64,000 bases of DNA from Entophlyctis helioformis (taxonomy: Eukaryota; Chytridiomycota; Chytridiomycetes; Chytridiales; Chytriomycetaceae). Of the stretch, positions 12,201 to 24,200 are shown piece after piece (position 1 is the first letter of the stretch; the number at the start of each line of letters is the position of its first letter). Below the pieces are notes generated by a model, which saw only the letters and a program-made list of their open reading frames with translations, had not been told where the DNA came from and did no database searches. The translations under genes and the position numbers were made by a program. The stretch lies in NCBI GenBank assembly GCA_025526915.1, contig JAHLKH010000153.1, positions 1 through 64,000 of the forward strand. Direction: 5' to 3'.

Positions 12201-15200
12201 TCGGTGATGGACAGCGACTGCTGCACGCTGCGCACGGCGGCCTCGAGGTCGTCGGCAGAGGCAAGCGGCACAAACGGCACATCGACGGCGGGAATGGCGT
12301 CAGGTGCGAGAATGTGCTGCGACCAAGCGACGGCGCCAGACGAAGCATCCACGGTGCGCGTGTATCGTGTGCGGAACACGTCGTGGTGTGTGGCAAGTGC
12401 AGGGATAGCCGAGCGCAGAGCGGCAGCGTCGAGAGCATCGCGCGGCTTGAGAACCACACCTTGGTTGAAGTGGTTGATGTCCAGCCACGGGTGGTTGAAG
12501 AACTTGTGCTGGATGGGGGTAAGAGGCACAGGGCCAGAGACTGGCGCAAACAGCTGTGCGGGATCGACTGCAGCGACGACCTTGGCGGCGGCAGTGAGCG
12601 ACGACAGCCGAGACAGCTTGAAGATCTGGGCTGCGGTGATGGCGAAGCCGGCGGTCTTGGCCTTGGCAATGAGGCGGATGGCCGAGATCGAGTCACCGCC
12701 GAGTGCAAAGAACGACGTGTTGCGACCAATCGACTCGACCGGCACGCCAAGCACATCGGCCCACACGGCTGCCATGCGCATCTCGGCTTCGCTCGTCGGT
12801 GCCTCGACAACAATCACAACGTCCATGGCCGCGAGTGCCTTCTTGTCCGCCTGTCAATGGCATCATCCCAGTTGAGCGTGTCAGCGTCATTCCTTTCACA
12901 AGTCAACATCGTCCATCGCCAACTAACCTTGCCGTTGACGTTCATCGGGAACACGTCCATCACAACCACTGCCGATGGTACCATGTACTGCGGCAGTATA
13001 CTGTGTGCGTGCTCAAGCACCGCCTCAACAGCAACACTCGCCGGCGTCACAAACGCAACAATCGCGCCATCGCGCACCATCGTCACAACACCGTCAACTC
13101 CTGCGCACTGCTGCAGCACCTTGGACACCTCCTCAAGCTCAATGCGGTATCCCTTGACCTTGACCTGATCGTCGCTGCGGCCGAGATACTCGATCTGGCC
13201 GTCGGCGTTCCATCGTCCAATGTCGCCCGTGTCGTACATGCGTGCGTCTGGCTGGCTGATGTCTGCCACAAACTTCTCGGCCGTCAAGTCGGGACGGTTC
13301 AAGTATCCGCGTGCAATGCCAACACCGCCAATGAACAGACGGCCCTTGACGCCGACGGGGACAGTGCGCAGCTGGTCGTCAAGCACGTAGATGCGCGTGT
13401 TGGCAAGCGGTTTGCCAAGCGTGATGCGTGTACCAGCTTGCAACTGCGATGTGGCTGTTGCGAGAATCGTAATCTCAGTCGGGCCGTAGTCCGAGAACAG
13501 CTTGACGTGTTTCGCCCACAGATCAACGAGCGGCTGTGGAGATGCCTCGGCGCCAAGAAGAACGACTTGCAGGTTCGGATAGTCGAGTGGCGCAATCTGC
13601 TGCAGACCACTCGGGGAGATCGACAGTACATTGGCCCTTGCGATCATTTCCAGAACAGACTCCTTGGCGAACAGGAGCAGAGTCGCTCCGGTCGTAAGCG
13701 CCGAGAACACTTCTTGGAGACAGGCATCGAATCCGACAGTAAATGTCTGCGACATGTTGATGCCTGGTGCCAGATGACTGAAAAGTGGATGGTGGACAAT
13801 GCGCTCGTAGATGCCGCCGTGCTCGATCAGCACTCCCTTGGGCAGTCCGGTCGTGCCTGATGTGAAGATGGTGTATGCGAGCGCATCAGCCGTCGCAATC
13901 TCGGTTGCCTTGGTGGTCGGCAGATCCGATGGAAGAGCGTCCAGGTGGAGCACCAGTCCGCCGTACGTCGATGGAACGGCGTGTGCTGCTGCTGCCGTCG
14001 TGAGCACATGGCCCACATTGCACGACTCGAGCATGTAGCTGATCCGGTCGGCTGGCGTGGATGCCTCGATGGGGACGAATGCAGCGCCAGACTTGAGCAC
14101 GCCGAGCAGTCCAACGACAAACTCGATCGACCGCGTCACAATGAGCGCAACAGAGACCTCACGAGTGGCGCCATGCGACTGAAGCAGATGAGCGACCTGG
14201 TTGGCACGTGCATCCAGCTGTGCGTATGTGACGGTCGAAGTGCCGTCATCCAGAGCAACAGCATCGGCGTTGAGAGCAGCGCACGCCTCGAACGCGTTGT
14301 GGACAAGATCGTATGTGTGCGGCATGGTCGGTCCATGAGCAAACTCGGCGAGTGTCTGCGTCTGTTCAGCTGTCAGCTCGTCAAGCTCAGCAACCGTCAT
14401 CTTGTCGTCGATCGCTGATTCGCCTGCGAGCTGGCAAAGGACAGTCGAAAACTTGTCAACCATCGACCGTACGACAGACTCGTGGACGTTGTGTGCCTCG
14501 AACGAGCAGGCAATGCTGATCGTTGTGCCTGTCTGCACCAAGCTGATCGATACATTACTGTCGACAAACTCCTTGGCTCGAACGTATTCGAAGCTGAATG
14601 GCAGTCTCATGCCGTCCGTGTCGCTCGTTGGGTAGTTTTCAAGCACCATGACCGTGTCGAACAGCTTGTCTGTCGTTGGCACACCTGACCAGCGCTGAAC
14701 GTCCACAAGCGAGCAGTGCGAGTGCGACATGGCGTCCGCCGAGAACGACTGCATCGATGCAAGCAGCTGCGACGCCGTCATGTCGTCCGTCAGCCGTGCT
14801 GGCACGGGGATCGTGTTGATGAGCACACCGACTGTCTGGTCCAGACCGTCAATGCCGCCGTCGCGTCCAGACACAACCGAGCCAAACACGACGTGCTCGT
14901 TGCGTGTGTAGTGCCGAAGCGTCATGGCCCAGGCGGCACGCAGCAGCGTCGACACCGTGACTCCCTGCGTCTTGCACACCTCGTTGAGTCGTGCAAGCGT
15001 CACGGACTCGTCAAATGACTTGTACTTGGGTCCAAGGAGTGCGTCGGCATCGGGCTTGGGAAGCGACAGCTTGGACGTGTTGGCAACCTGCGACAGCGAC
15101 TCGGCCCAGAACGCCTGGCTGGCGTCGGGAGACTGGCTGATCTGCCACTCGACATAGTCGCGGAACGAGGCTCCCTCCGCAAACACAGGCTGGCCGGCAC

Positions 15201-18200
15201 ATGCTCGGATGAGGTTGCCTGAAATAATGGGCGATGACCATCCGTCTGTGACAGAGTGATGCTGCGTCCAGAACAGGCGGACACGGCCATCTGTTGTGTG
15301 TGGAATGCCGAGTGTGTCCATGGTGATCAGTACAGGTCATTCAATACACATGCAGGCGTCATCAAGGCAATGCACATCTCACCTTCGAGAGCAACGCTGT
15401 GGAATCGTTGGAACGACTTGCTTGCCATGCTGAAGCCGCGCTGGCGATCCGATGCAAGGAATGCGTCCGTCTTGGCATCAAGCGACTGCGTCTCGATCGA
15501 CCACGTGTCCGCACTGCGTGTCCACTCACTGTGGTCCGCCTTGGCAACGACCTGGACCAGACCGCCGCTGGTCGAAACAAACGCCGTGCGCAGGATCGGG
15601 AACTGTGCGGCAATCGTGCCAAACGCCTTCTGCAGCGCCGCAATGTCGAGATCGCCACGAATGTCAAACACCGTCTGCACCACATACTCGCTCGGGTCGC
15701 GCATCATCGCTGACAGGAATCCAAGCTGCAGCGGCGTGACCGGGTACATGTCGTCCACATCCACTGGCCGCAGTCCAAGCACCGTGAGTGACTCGGACTC
15801 GGCCTCGGCAAGCGCAGACTCGGACGGCAACAGTGGCACATCGGCAAGCACACGGCCGCCGATCGTCGCAGCGTCTGTGCAGTGTGCAACAATGCGCTGC
15901 ATCCACACTGACCACTGCGACATCCATGAATCGAGCATCTCTGCCGTCATCATGAACTCTTCGGACGTCACTGTCAGCACAAGATCCGCTTCGTTGTGGA
16001 AACAGTTCATGCCCACGGGGTGGAACTGCTTGTCCGCAGGATTGACGGACCAGCTCTGGCCAAACGACGTGTCCATGGCAAAGAACGCATCGTCGCCCTC
16101 GAGCGACTGGAACCGGCCGAGGTAGTTGAACGAAATACGGTGGCCGGCATGCGACTGGACGGCTGCCGTAGCGTCACTCGCTGGCGCAAGGCGCTTGATG
16201 GCACCATACGACAGTCCCTTGTGCGGCACACTGCGCAGCTTGTGCTTGACCTGCCGCAGCACGTCGCCAATGTGCGACTCGCGAGAAGCGGTGAACATGG
16301 CCGGGTAGATCGTCGTGAACCAGCCGACCGTGTTGGTGATGTCTTGGTCGTCAGTCCATGGCTCGCGTCCGTGGCCCTCGAGATCGATGCACAGCTGGTG
16401 GCTGCTGTTGCTGTCTGCCGACGACCGCACATCGGCCAGTGCGAATGTGAGCGCAGCAAGGACAATGTCCTGGATGTTGGTGCCATACGGCATGTTGGCG
16501 GCATCCAGCTGGCTGGTGACAGATGCATCCACGACACCGCGACTGCTGTGGATCTTGGGTGCCACGGAAGCACCATCGGCAGACGCCACATCAGGCTGCT
16601 GGCCAAAGCCGTCGTCGCGACCCATGTATGCGTCCCACTTGGCAATGCTGGCGGCATCGAGATGGGCCGCAAACTCGGTCTGCTGTTCCGACCACGCCTT
16701 GAACGAAAGCGTCTTTGGCGGCAGCGAGCCGCCAGTCAGCAGCGTCTGCAGGTCGTCCAGCAGGATGCGCCACGACACGAGATCCACGACCAGATGGTGT
16801 GCCGTGAACAGCAGACGCTGCGTGCCGTCGGGAAGACCAAACAGCGATGCTGCAAAGACAGGGCCGTCGGTGATGGACAGCGACTGCTGCACGCTGCGCA
16901 CGGCGGCCTCGAGGTCGTCGGCAGAGGCAAGCGGCACAAACGGCACATCGACGGCGGGAATGGCGTCAGGTGCGAGAATGTGCTGCGACCAAGCGACGGT
17001 ACCAGAGGAAGCATCCATGGTGCGCGTGTATCGTGTGCGGAACACGTCGTGGTGTGTGGCGAGAGCAGTGATGGCCGAGCGCAGAGCGGCAGCGTCGAGA
17101 GCATCGCGCGGCTTGAGAACCACCCTTGGTTGAAGTGGTTGATGTCCAGCCACGGGTGGTTGAAGAACTTGTGCTGGATGGGGGTAAGAGGCACAGGGCC
17201 AGAGACTGGCGCAAACAGCCGTGCGGGATCGACTGCAGCGACGACCTTGGCGGCGGCAGTGAGCGACGACAGCCGAGACAGCTTGAAGATCTGGGCTGCG
17301 GTGATGGCGAAGCCGGCGGTCTTGGCCTTGGCAATGAGGCGGATGGCCGAGATCGAGTCACCGCCGAGTGCAAAGAACGACGTGTTGCGGCCAATCGACT
17401 CGACCGGCACGCCAAGCACATCGGCCCACACGGCTGCCATGCGCATCTCGGCTTCGCTCGTCGGTGCCTCGACAACAATCACAACGTCCATGGCCGCGAG
17501 TGCCTTCTTGTCCGTCTTGCCGTTGGTGTTGGTCGGCATGGCGTCCAGTCCCACAAACACGGCCGGACCATGTACGCTGGCAGGTGCTCTGACACCACAT
17601 CGCGCAGCTCGTCGGCGTCAATGTCGGCGGGTGTCACAAGCCAACCAGGTGCGTCTTGTCCTTGACAATCGCCGCCGCCGCCGTCACACGCGGGTGCTTC
17701 ATCAGTGCGGCTGCAACCTCGTCCAGCTCAATGCGGTATCCCTTGAGCTTGACCTGGTCGTCACGGCGTCCGATGATCTCGAAGCGGCCGTCGGGAAGCA
17801 TGCGTCCGAGATCGCCCGTCTTGAACATGCGGCTGCCACACTTGGCTGCAAACTCGCCGCTCGCAAACGGATCGGCCAGGAACTTGTCGGCCGTCATCTC
17901 GGGAAGGTTGATGTATCCAGCAGCCACACCGACACCTCCAAGGACCATCTCGCCCATCACGCCAGCAGGCACGCGGCGCTGCTGCTCGTCAAGGATGTAG
18001 CACGAGGCGTTGTTGATGGCAGATCCGATTGTGATGTCATCGCCAAAAATGAGCTTGGCGGCGTGCGACATGATCGAGATCTCAGACGGTCCATATGCGT
18101 TCGTGAACGTGACGTTCGACGTCCACAGATCTTTGAGCTCCTTGGGACACGCCTCGCCAGCTACGCTCACAAACTTGAGACCAGGGAAGTTGGACGGGTC

Positions 18201-21200
18201 GCCAAGCTGAGCGAGACCGGTGGGGGTGATGATAATGGCGTCGACCTTGGAATGGTGGCAAAGGCATCCTCTTCGCGGAGCACAAGCGTGCCGCCATTGC
18301 AAAACGTTGTCCAGATCTCGCACTGGCAGCCGTCGAATCCAATGGCCATGAACTGCGCCATGCGGTCTTGGGCGACACGCCAAACACGGAACGGCCAGCG
18401 AGTGCGACGTTCACAATGCCAGAGTGAGGCATGAGCACGCCCTTGGGGTTGCCCGTCGAGCCTGACGTGTACACGATCATGAACACATCCGATCGAGATG
18501 CGGCGTGCTGCTTGTCAGCAGATGCCTGGAATGCGACAACATCCTTGGCTGATGCGGCTGTCTGGAGAGCATCGACCGACACCATCACGACTCGCACGGT
18601 GGACGGCAGCTGCAGCTGGTCGATGCGCTCGCATTCAGACTCGGTCGACAGCACAACCGTCACGCCGGCATCCTCGAGAATGTAGCGCACACGCTCGGCT
18701 GGGAACTTGGAGTCGAGCGGCACAATCGTCGCGCCAGTCTTGAGCACAGCGAGCAGTGCAAGCGGGAACTCGAGGCATCGCTGCATGATCACTGCGACGC
18801 GCGAGCCAACGCCAATGCCGCCAAGTGCAACGATCTGGTTGGCAAGCAGAGTGCCGCACTTGTCCATCGCGCCATACGTGATCGACTCGTCGCCGTACTC
18901 GACGGCCGTCCAGTCGGGATGCTCGGCAGCGACTGCCTCGAAGCCGTGGTGCACTGCCTCGTATGGCAGATCGACCAGCGGTCCGAAGCTGTGTGCGCTG
19001 AGCAGCTGCGTCTGAGCAGGCGACAGATCCCACAGCGGCTCAATCGACGACTGGGCTGTCACTGCAGTTGCAAGCTGGCCGACCGTGAAGTCAAACTCGG
19101 CAAGCATCGACGACGCCTGTGAGTACGACAGCTGCGAGAAGTCGTACATGGCCGTCATCTTGATGTCCGTCGCACTCGGGAACATGACCAGTTCGAACGT
19201 GTACGCCAATGAACGCGACGATCCTTGGGGTGCCGCGTGGCTGAACGGCAGCTGTACATCGCCATCGCCTGACAGACGGTTGTCTTGAGGAAGGTTCTCA
19301 TACACAAACAGCGACTGGAACAGCTTGGCGTCCGATGCAAGTCCGCTCCACTTGTACACGTCGATCAGTGCTGCATGCGTGTGTGCAAGCATCTGGCCGT
19401 AGTCGGCCTGGACGGCACGAAGGACGTCGGCTGCACTGGTCTCATCCGACTCGATGCGAACGCGGCACGGGACCGTGTTGAGCATGGCTCCGACAATGCT
19501 GTTGTCATGGTATTCGTATTAGTCTCATGTGCAATCATCCAAAATGGTCGCAGCATCTTGCAGTCACTCACCGATCGGCGCCAGCAACGGGAATGTCACG
19601 TCCCGACACGACTTGGCCAAACACAATGTCGCTGGATCGCGTGTACTTGCGCAGCGTCATGGCCCATGCCGCCTTGAGGAACACGGCGGCCGTGACGCCG
19701 GCTGCCTTGCACGCTGCCTGGATCTGCGGCATCGGCAGGCTGCACTGCAGCGACAGCGGCTTGTCCTCGGCGTCTGCGTCGTCCTTGCTGTCCGTCGAGT
19801 CGTCCCACTTGCCGAGCGAGAGTGGCTCGGCTGGTGCAACACCGGCGAGGTACTCGCGCCAGAACGACGCCGTGGCGGCTGCATCCTGTGCGGCAATGTA
19901 GTCCACAACAGACCGGAATGCGGGTCGCTCTCGAGTGCGTGGCCGCCATACCTACGAGCAAGTCGCCCATGATCATCGGCAGGGACCAGCCGTCGTACAG
20001 CGTGTGGTGGATCGTGAGCACGACTGTCGGCAGCGACTCGTCCGTGGTGTCCGACACGAGCGACAGACGGATCCAGTGCTTGTCGCCGACCGTGAAGCCG
20101 CGCACTCTGTCTTGCTCAAGGAACGCGGCAATGTCCATGTCGGCGGCGAGAGTGACACGCTCGAGTGCAACATCACGCTCGTCGATCTGCGGCCGCACAA
20201 CCTGCACAATGCCGGCAGTCGATGTCGGCACAAACGATGTGCGCAGGATGGCGTGGTGCTGAACAAGCGTGCGGAAGGCGGCCTCGAGTGCATCCACATC
20301 GATCGCCTGTGTGGCTTGCATCGGCACCTGGTTGATGTACGCCGATGCGTCCTGGATCGTCGCTGCAACCATGCCAGACTGCAGCGGCGTGGCCGGGAAT
20401 GCGTCCATGGTCGATGCGTCCAGCACAAGGCGGTCGACCCATTCGGCCGCAAGCTCGTCAAGCGTGTCCTGCGACAGAGTGGCTGCCGGCCACACTTGCG
20501 TGCCGTCAGAGCCAGAGTCGCCAGACAACGCTGCCTTCTCGGCAAGTGCGGCTGAGCGTGACAGCGTCTGTGTCTTGAACAGCTGCGGCACCGTGATCGG
20601 CAGACCCACACGTTGGCAGGCTGTTGCCGTCTTGATGGCCGAGATCGAGTCACCGCCGAGTGCAAAGAACGACGTGTTGCGACCAATCGACTCGACCGGC
20701 ACGCCAAGCACATCGGCCCACACGGCTGCCATGCGCATCTCGGCTTCGCTCGTCGGTGCCTCGACAACAATCACAACGTCCATGGCCGCGAGTGCCTTCT
20801 TGTCCGTCTTGCCGTTGGTGTTGGTCGGCATGGCGTCCAGTCCCACAAACACAGCCGGCACCATGTACGCTGGCAGGTGCTCTGACACCACATCGCGCAG
20901 CTCGTCGGCGTCAATGTCGGCGGGTGTCACAAAGCCAACCAGGTGCGTCTTGTCCTTGACAATCGCTGCGGCCGCCGTCACACGCGGGTGCTTCATCAGT
21001 GCGGCTGCAACCTCGTCCAGCTCAATGCGGTATCCCTTGAGCTTGACCTGGTCGTCACGACGTCCAATGATCTCGAAGCGGCCGTCGGGAAGCATGCGTC
21101 CGAGATCGCCCGTCTTGAACATGCGGCTGCCACACTTGGCTGCAAACTCGCCGCTCGCAAACGGATCGGCCAGGAACTTGTCGGCCGTCATCTCGGGAAG

Positions 21201-24200
21201 GTTGATGTATCCAGCAGCCACACCGACACCTCCAAGGACATCTCGCCATCACGCCAGCAGGCACGCGGCGCTGCTGCTCGTCAAGGATGTAGCACGAGGC
21301 GTTGTTGATGGCAGATCCGATGTGATGTCATCGCCAAAATGAGCTTGCGGCGTGCGACATGATCGAGATCTCAGCGGTCCATATGCGTTCGTGAACGTGA
21401 CGTTCGACGTCCACAGATCTTGAGCTCCTTGGGACACGCCTCGCCAGCTACGCTCACAAACTTGAGACCAGGGAAGTTGGACGGGTCGCCAAGCTGAGCG
21501 AGACCGGTGGGGTGATGATAATGGCGTCGACCTTGGAATGGTGGCAAAGGCATCCTCTTCGCGGAGCACAAGCGTGCCGCCATTGCAAACGTTGTCCAGA
21601 TCTCGCACTGGCAGCCGTCGAATCCAATGGCCATGAACTGCGCCATGCGGTCTTGGGCGACACGCCAAACACGGAACGGCCAGCGAGTGCGACGTTCACA
21701 ATGCCAGAGTGAGGCATGAGCACTCCCTTGGGGTTGCCCGTCGAGCCTGACGTGTACACGATCATGAACACATCCGATCGAGATGCGGCGTGCTGCTTGT
21801 CAGCAGATGCCTGGAATGCGACAACATCCTTGGCTGATGCCGCTGTGCCGTGAGTTCGGCCACGGACACCATCACGACTCGCACGGTGGACGGCAGCTGC
21901 AGCTGGTCGATGCGCTCGCATTCAGACTCGGTCGACAGCACAACCGTCACGCCGGCATCCTCGAGAATGTAGCGCACACGCTCGGCTGGGAACTTGGAGT
22001 CGAGCGGCACAATCGTCGCGCCAGTCTTGAGCACAGCGAGCAGTGCAAGCGGGAACTCGAGGCATCGCTGCATGATCACTGCGACGCGCGAGCCAACGCC
22101 AATGCCGCCAAGTGCAACGATCTGGTTGGCAAGCAGAGTGCCGCACTTGTCCATCGCGCCATACGTGATCGACTCGTCGCCGTACTCGACGGCCGTCCAG
22201 TCGGGATGCTCGACAGCGACTGCCTCGAAGCCGTGGTGCACTGCCTCGTATGGCAGATCGACAAGTGGTCCGAAGCTGTGTGCGCTGAGCAGCTGCATCT
22301 GAGCAGGCGACAGATCCCACAGCGGCTCAATCGACGACTGGGCTGTCACTGCAGCTGCAAGCTGGCCGACCGTGAAGTCAAACTCGGCAAGCATCGACGA
22401 CGCCTGTGAGTACGACAGCTGCGAGAAGTCGTACATGGCCGTCATCTTGATGTCCGTCGCACTCGGGAACATGAGAGTTCAAAGCGTACGCCGACGCGAC
22501 GATTCTGCTTGCCGAGTGGCTGAACGGCAGCTGTACATCGCATCCCAGACAGACGGTTGTCTTGAGGAAGGTTCTCATACACAAACAGCGACTGGAACAG
22601 CTTGGCGTCCGATGCAAGTCCGCTCCACTTGTGCACGTCGATCAGTGCTGCATGCGTGTGTGCAAGCATCTGGCCGTAGTCGGCCTGGACGGCACGAAGG
22701 ACGTCGGCTGCACTGGTCTCATCCGACTCGATGCGAACGCGGCACGGGACCGTGTTGAGCATGGCTCCGACAATGCTGTTGTCATGGTATTCGTATTAGT
22801 CTCATGTGCAATCATCCAAAATGGTCGCAGCATCTTCCAGTCACTCACCGATCGGCGCCAGCAACGGGAATGTCACGTCCCGACACGACTTGGCCAAACA
22901 CAATGTCGCTGGATCGCGTGTACTTGCGCAGCGTCATGGCCCATGCCGCCTTGAGGAACACGGCGGCCGTGACGCCGGCTGCCTTGCACGCTGCCTGGAT
23001 CTGCGGCATCGGCAGGCTGCACTGCAGCGACAGCGGCTTGTCCTCGGCGTCTGCGCCGTCCTTGCTGTCCGTCGAGTCGTCCCACTTGCCGAGCGAGAGT
23101 GGCTCGGCTGGTGCAACACCGGCGAGGTACTCGCGCCAGAACGACGCCGTGGCGGCTGCATCCTGTGCTGTGATGTAGTCCACAACAGACCGGAAGGCGG
23201 GTCGCTCTTCGAGTGCGTGGCCGCCATACGCTACGAGCAAGTCGCCCATGATCATCGGCAGGGACCAGCCGTCGTACAGCGTGTGGTGGATCGTGAGCAC
23301 GACTGTCGGCAGCGACTCGTGCGTGGTGTCCGACACGAGCGACAGACGGATCCAGTGCTTGTCGCCGACCGTAAAGCCGCGCACTCTGTCTTGCTCAAGG
23401 AACGCGGCAATGTCCATGTCGGCGGCGAGAGTGACACGCTCGAGTGCAACATCACGCTCGTCGATCTGCGGCCGCACAACCTGCACAATGCCGGCAGTCG
23501 ATGTCGGCACAAACGATGTGCGCAGGATGGCGTGGTGCTGCACAAGCGTGCGGAAGGCTGCCTCGAGCGCATCCACATCGATCGCCTGTGTGGCTTGCAT
23601 CGGCACCTGGTTGATGTACGCCGATGCGTCCTGGATCGTCGCTGCAACCATGCCAGACTGCAGCGGCGTGGCCGGGAATGCGTCCATGGTCGATGCGTCC
23701 AGCACAAGGCGGTCGACCCATTCGGCCGCAAGCTCGTCAAGCGTGTCCTGCGACAGAGTGGCTGCCGGCCACACTTGCGTGCCGTCAGAGCCAGAGTCGC
23801 CAGACAGCGCTGCCTTCTCGGCGAGTGCGGCTGAGCGTGACAGTGTCTGTGTCTTGAACAGCTGCGGCACCGTGATCGGCAGACCCGCACGCTGGCAGGC
23901 TGTTGCCGTCTTGATGGCCGAGATCGAGTCACCGCCGAGTGCAAAGAACGACGTGTTGCGACCAATCGACTCGACCGGCACGCCAAGCACATCGGCCCAC
24001 ACGGCTGCCATGCGCATCTCGGCTTCGCTCGTCGGTGCCTCGACAACAATCACAACGTCCATGGCCGCGAGTGCCTTCTTGTCCGTCTTGCCGTTGGTGT
24101 TGGTCGGCATGGCGTCCAGTCCCACAAACACAGCCGGCACCATGTACGCTGGCAGGTGCTCCGACACCACGTCGCGCAGCTCGTCGGCGTCAATGTCGGC

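Noticed and set aside
22762..22845. Apparent gene starts such as MLNTVPCRV or MDTLGI at many positions of the NRPS region
   Set aside because: They are ATG codons just inside or after introns. Splicing restores unbroken C-domain sequence across each of them.
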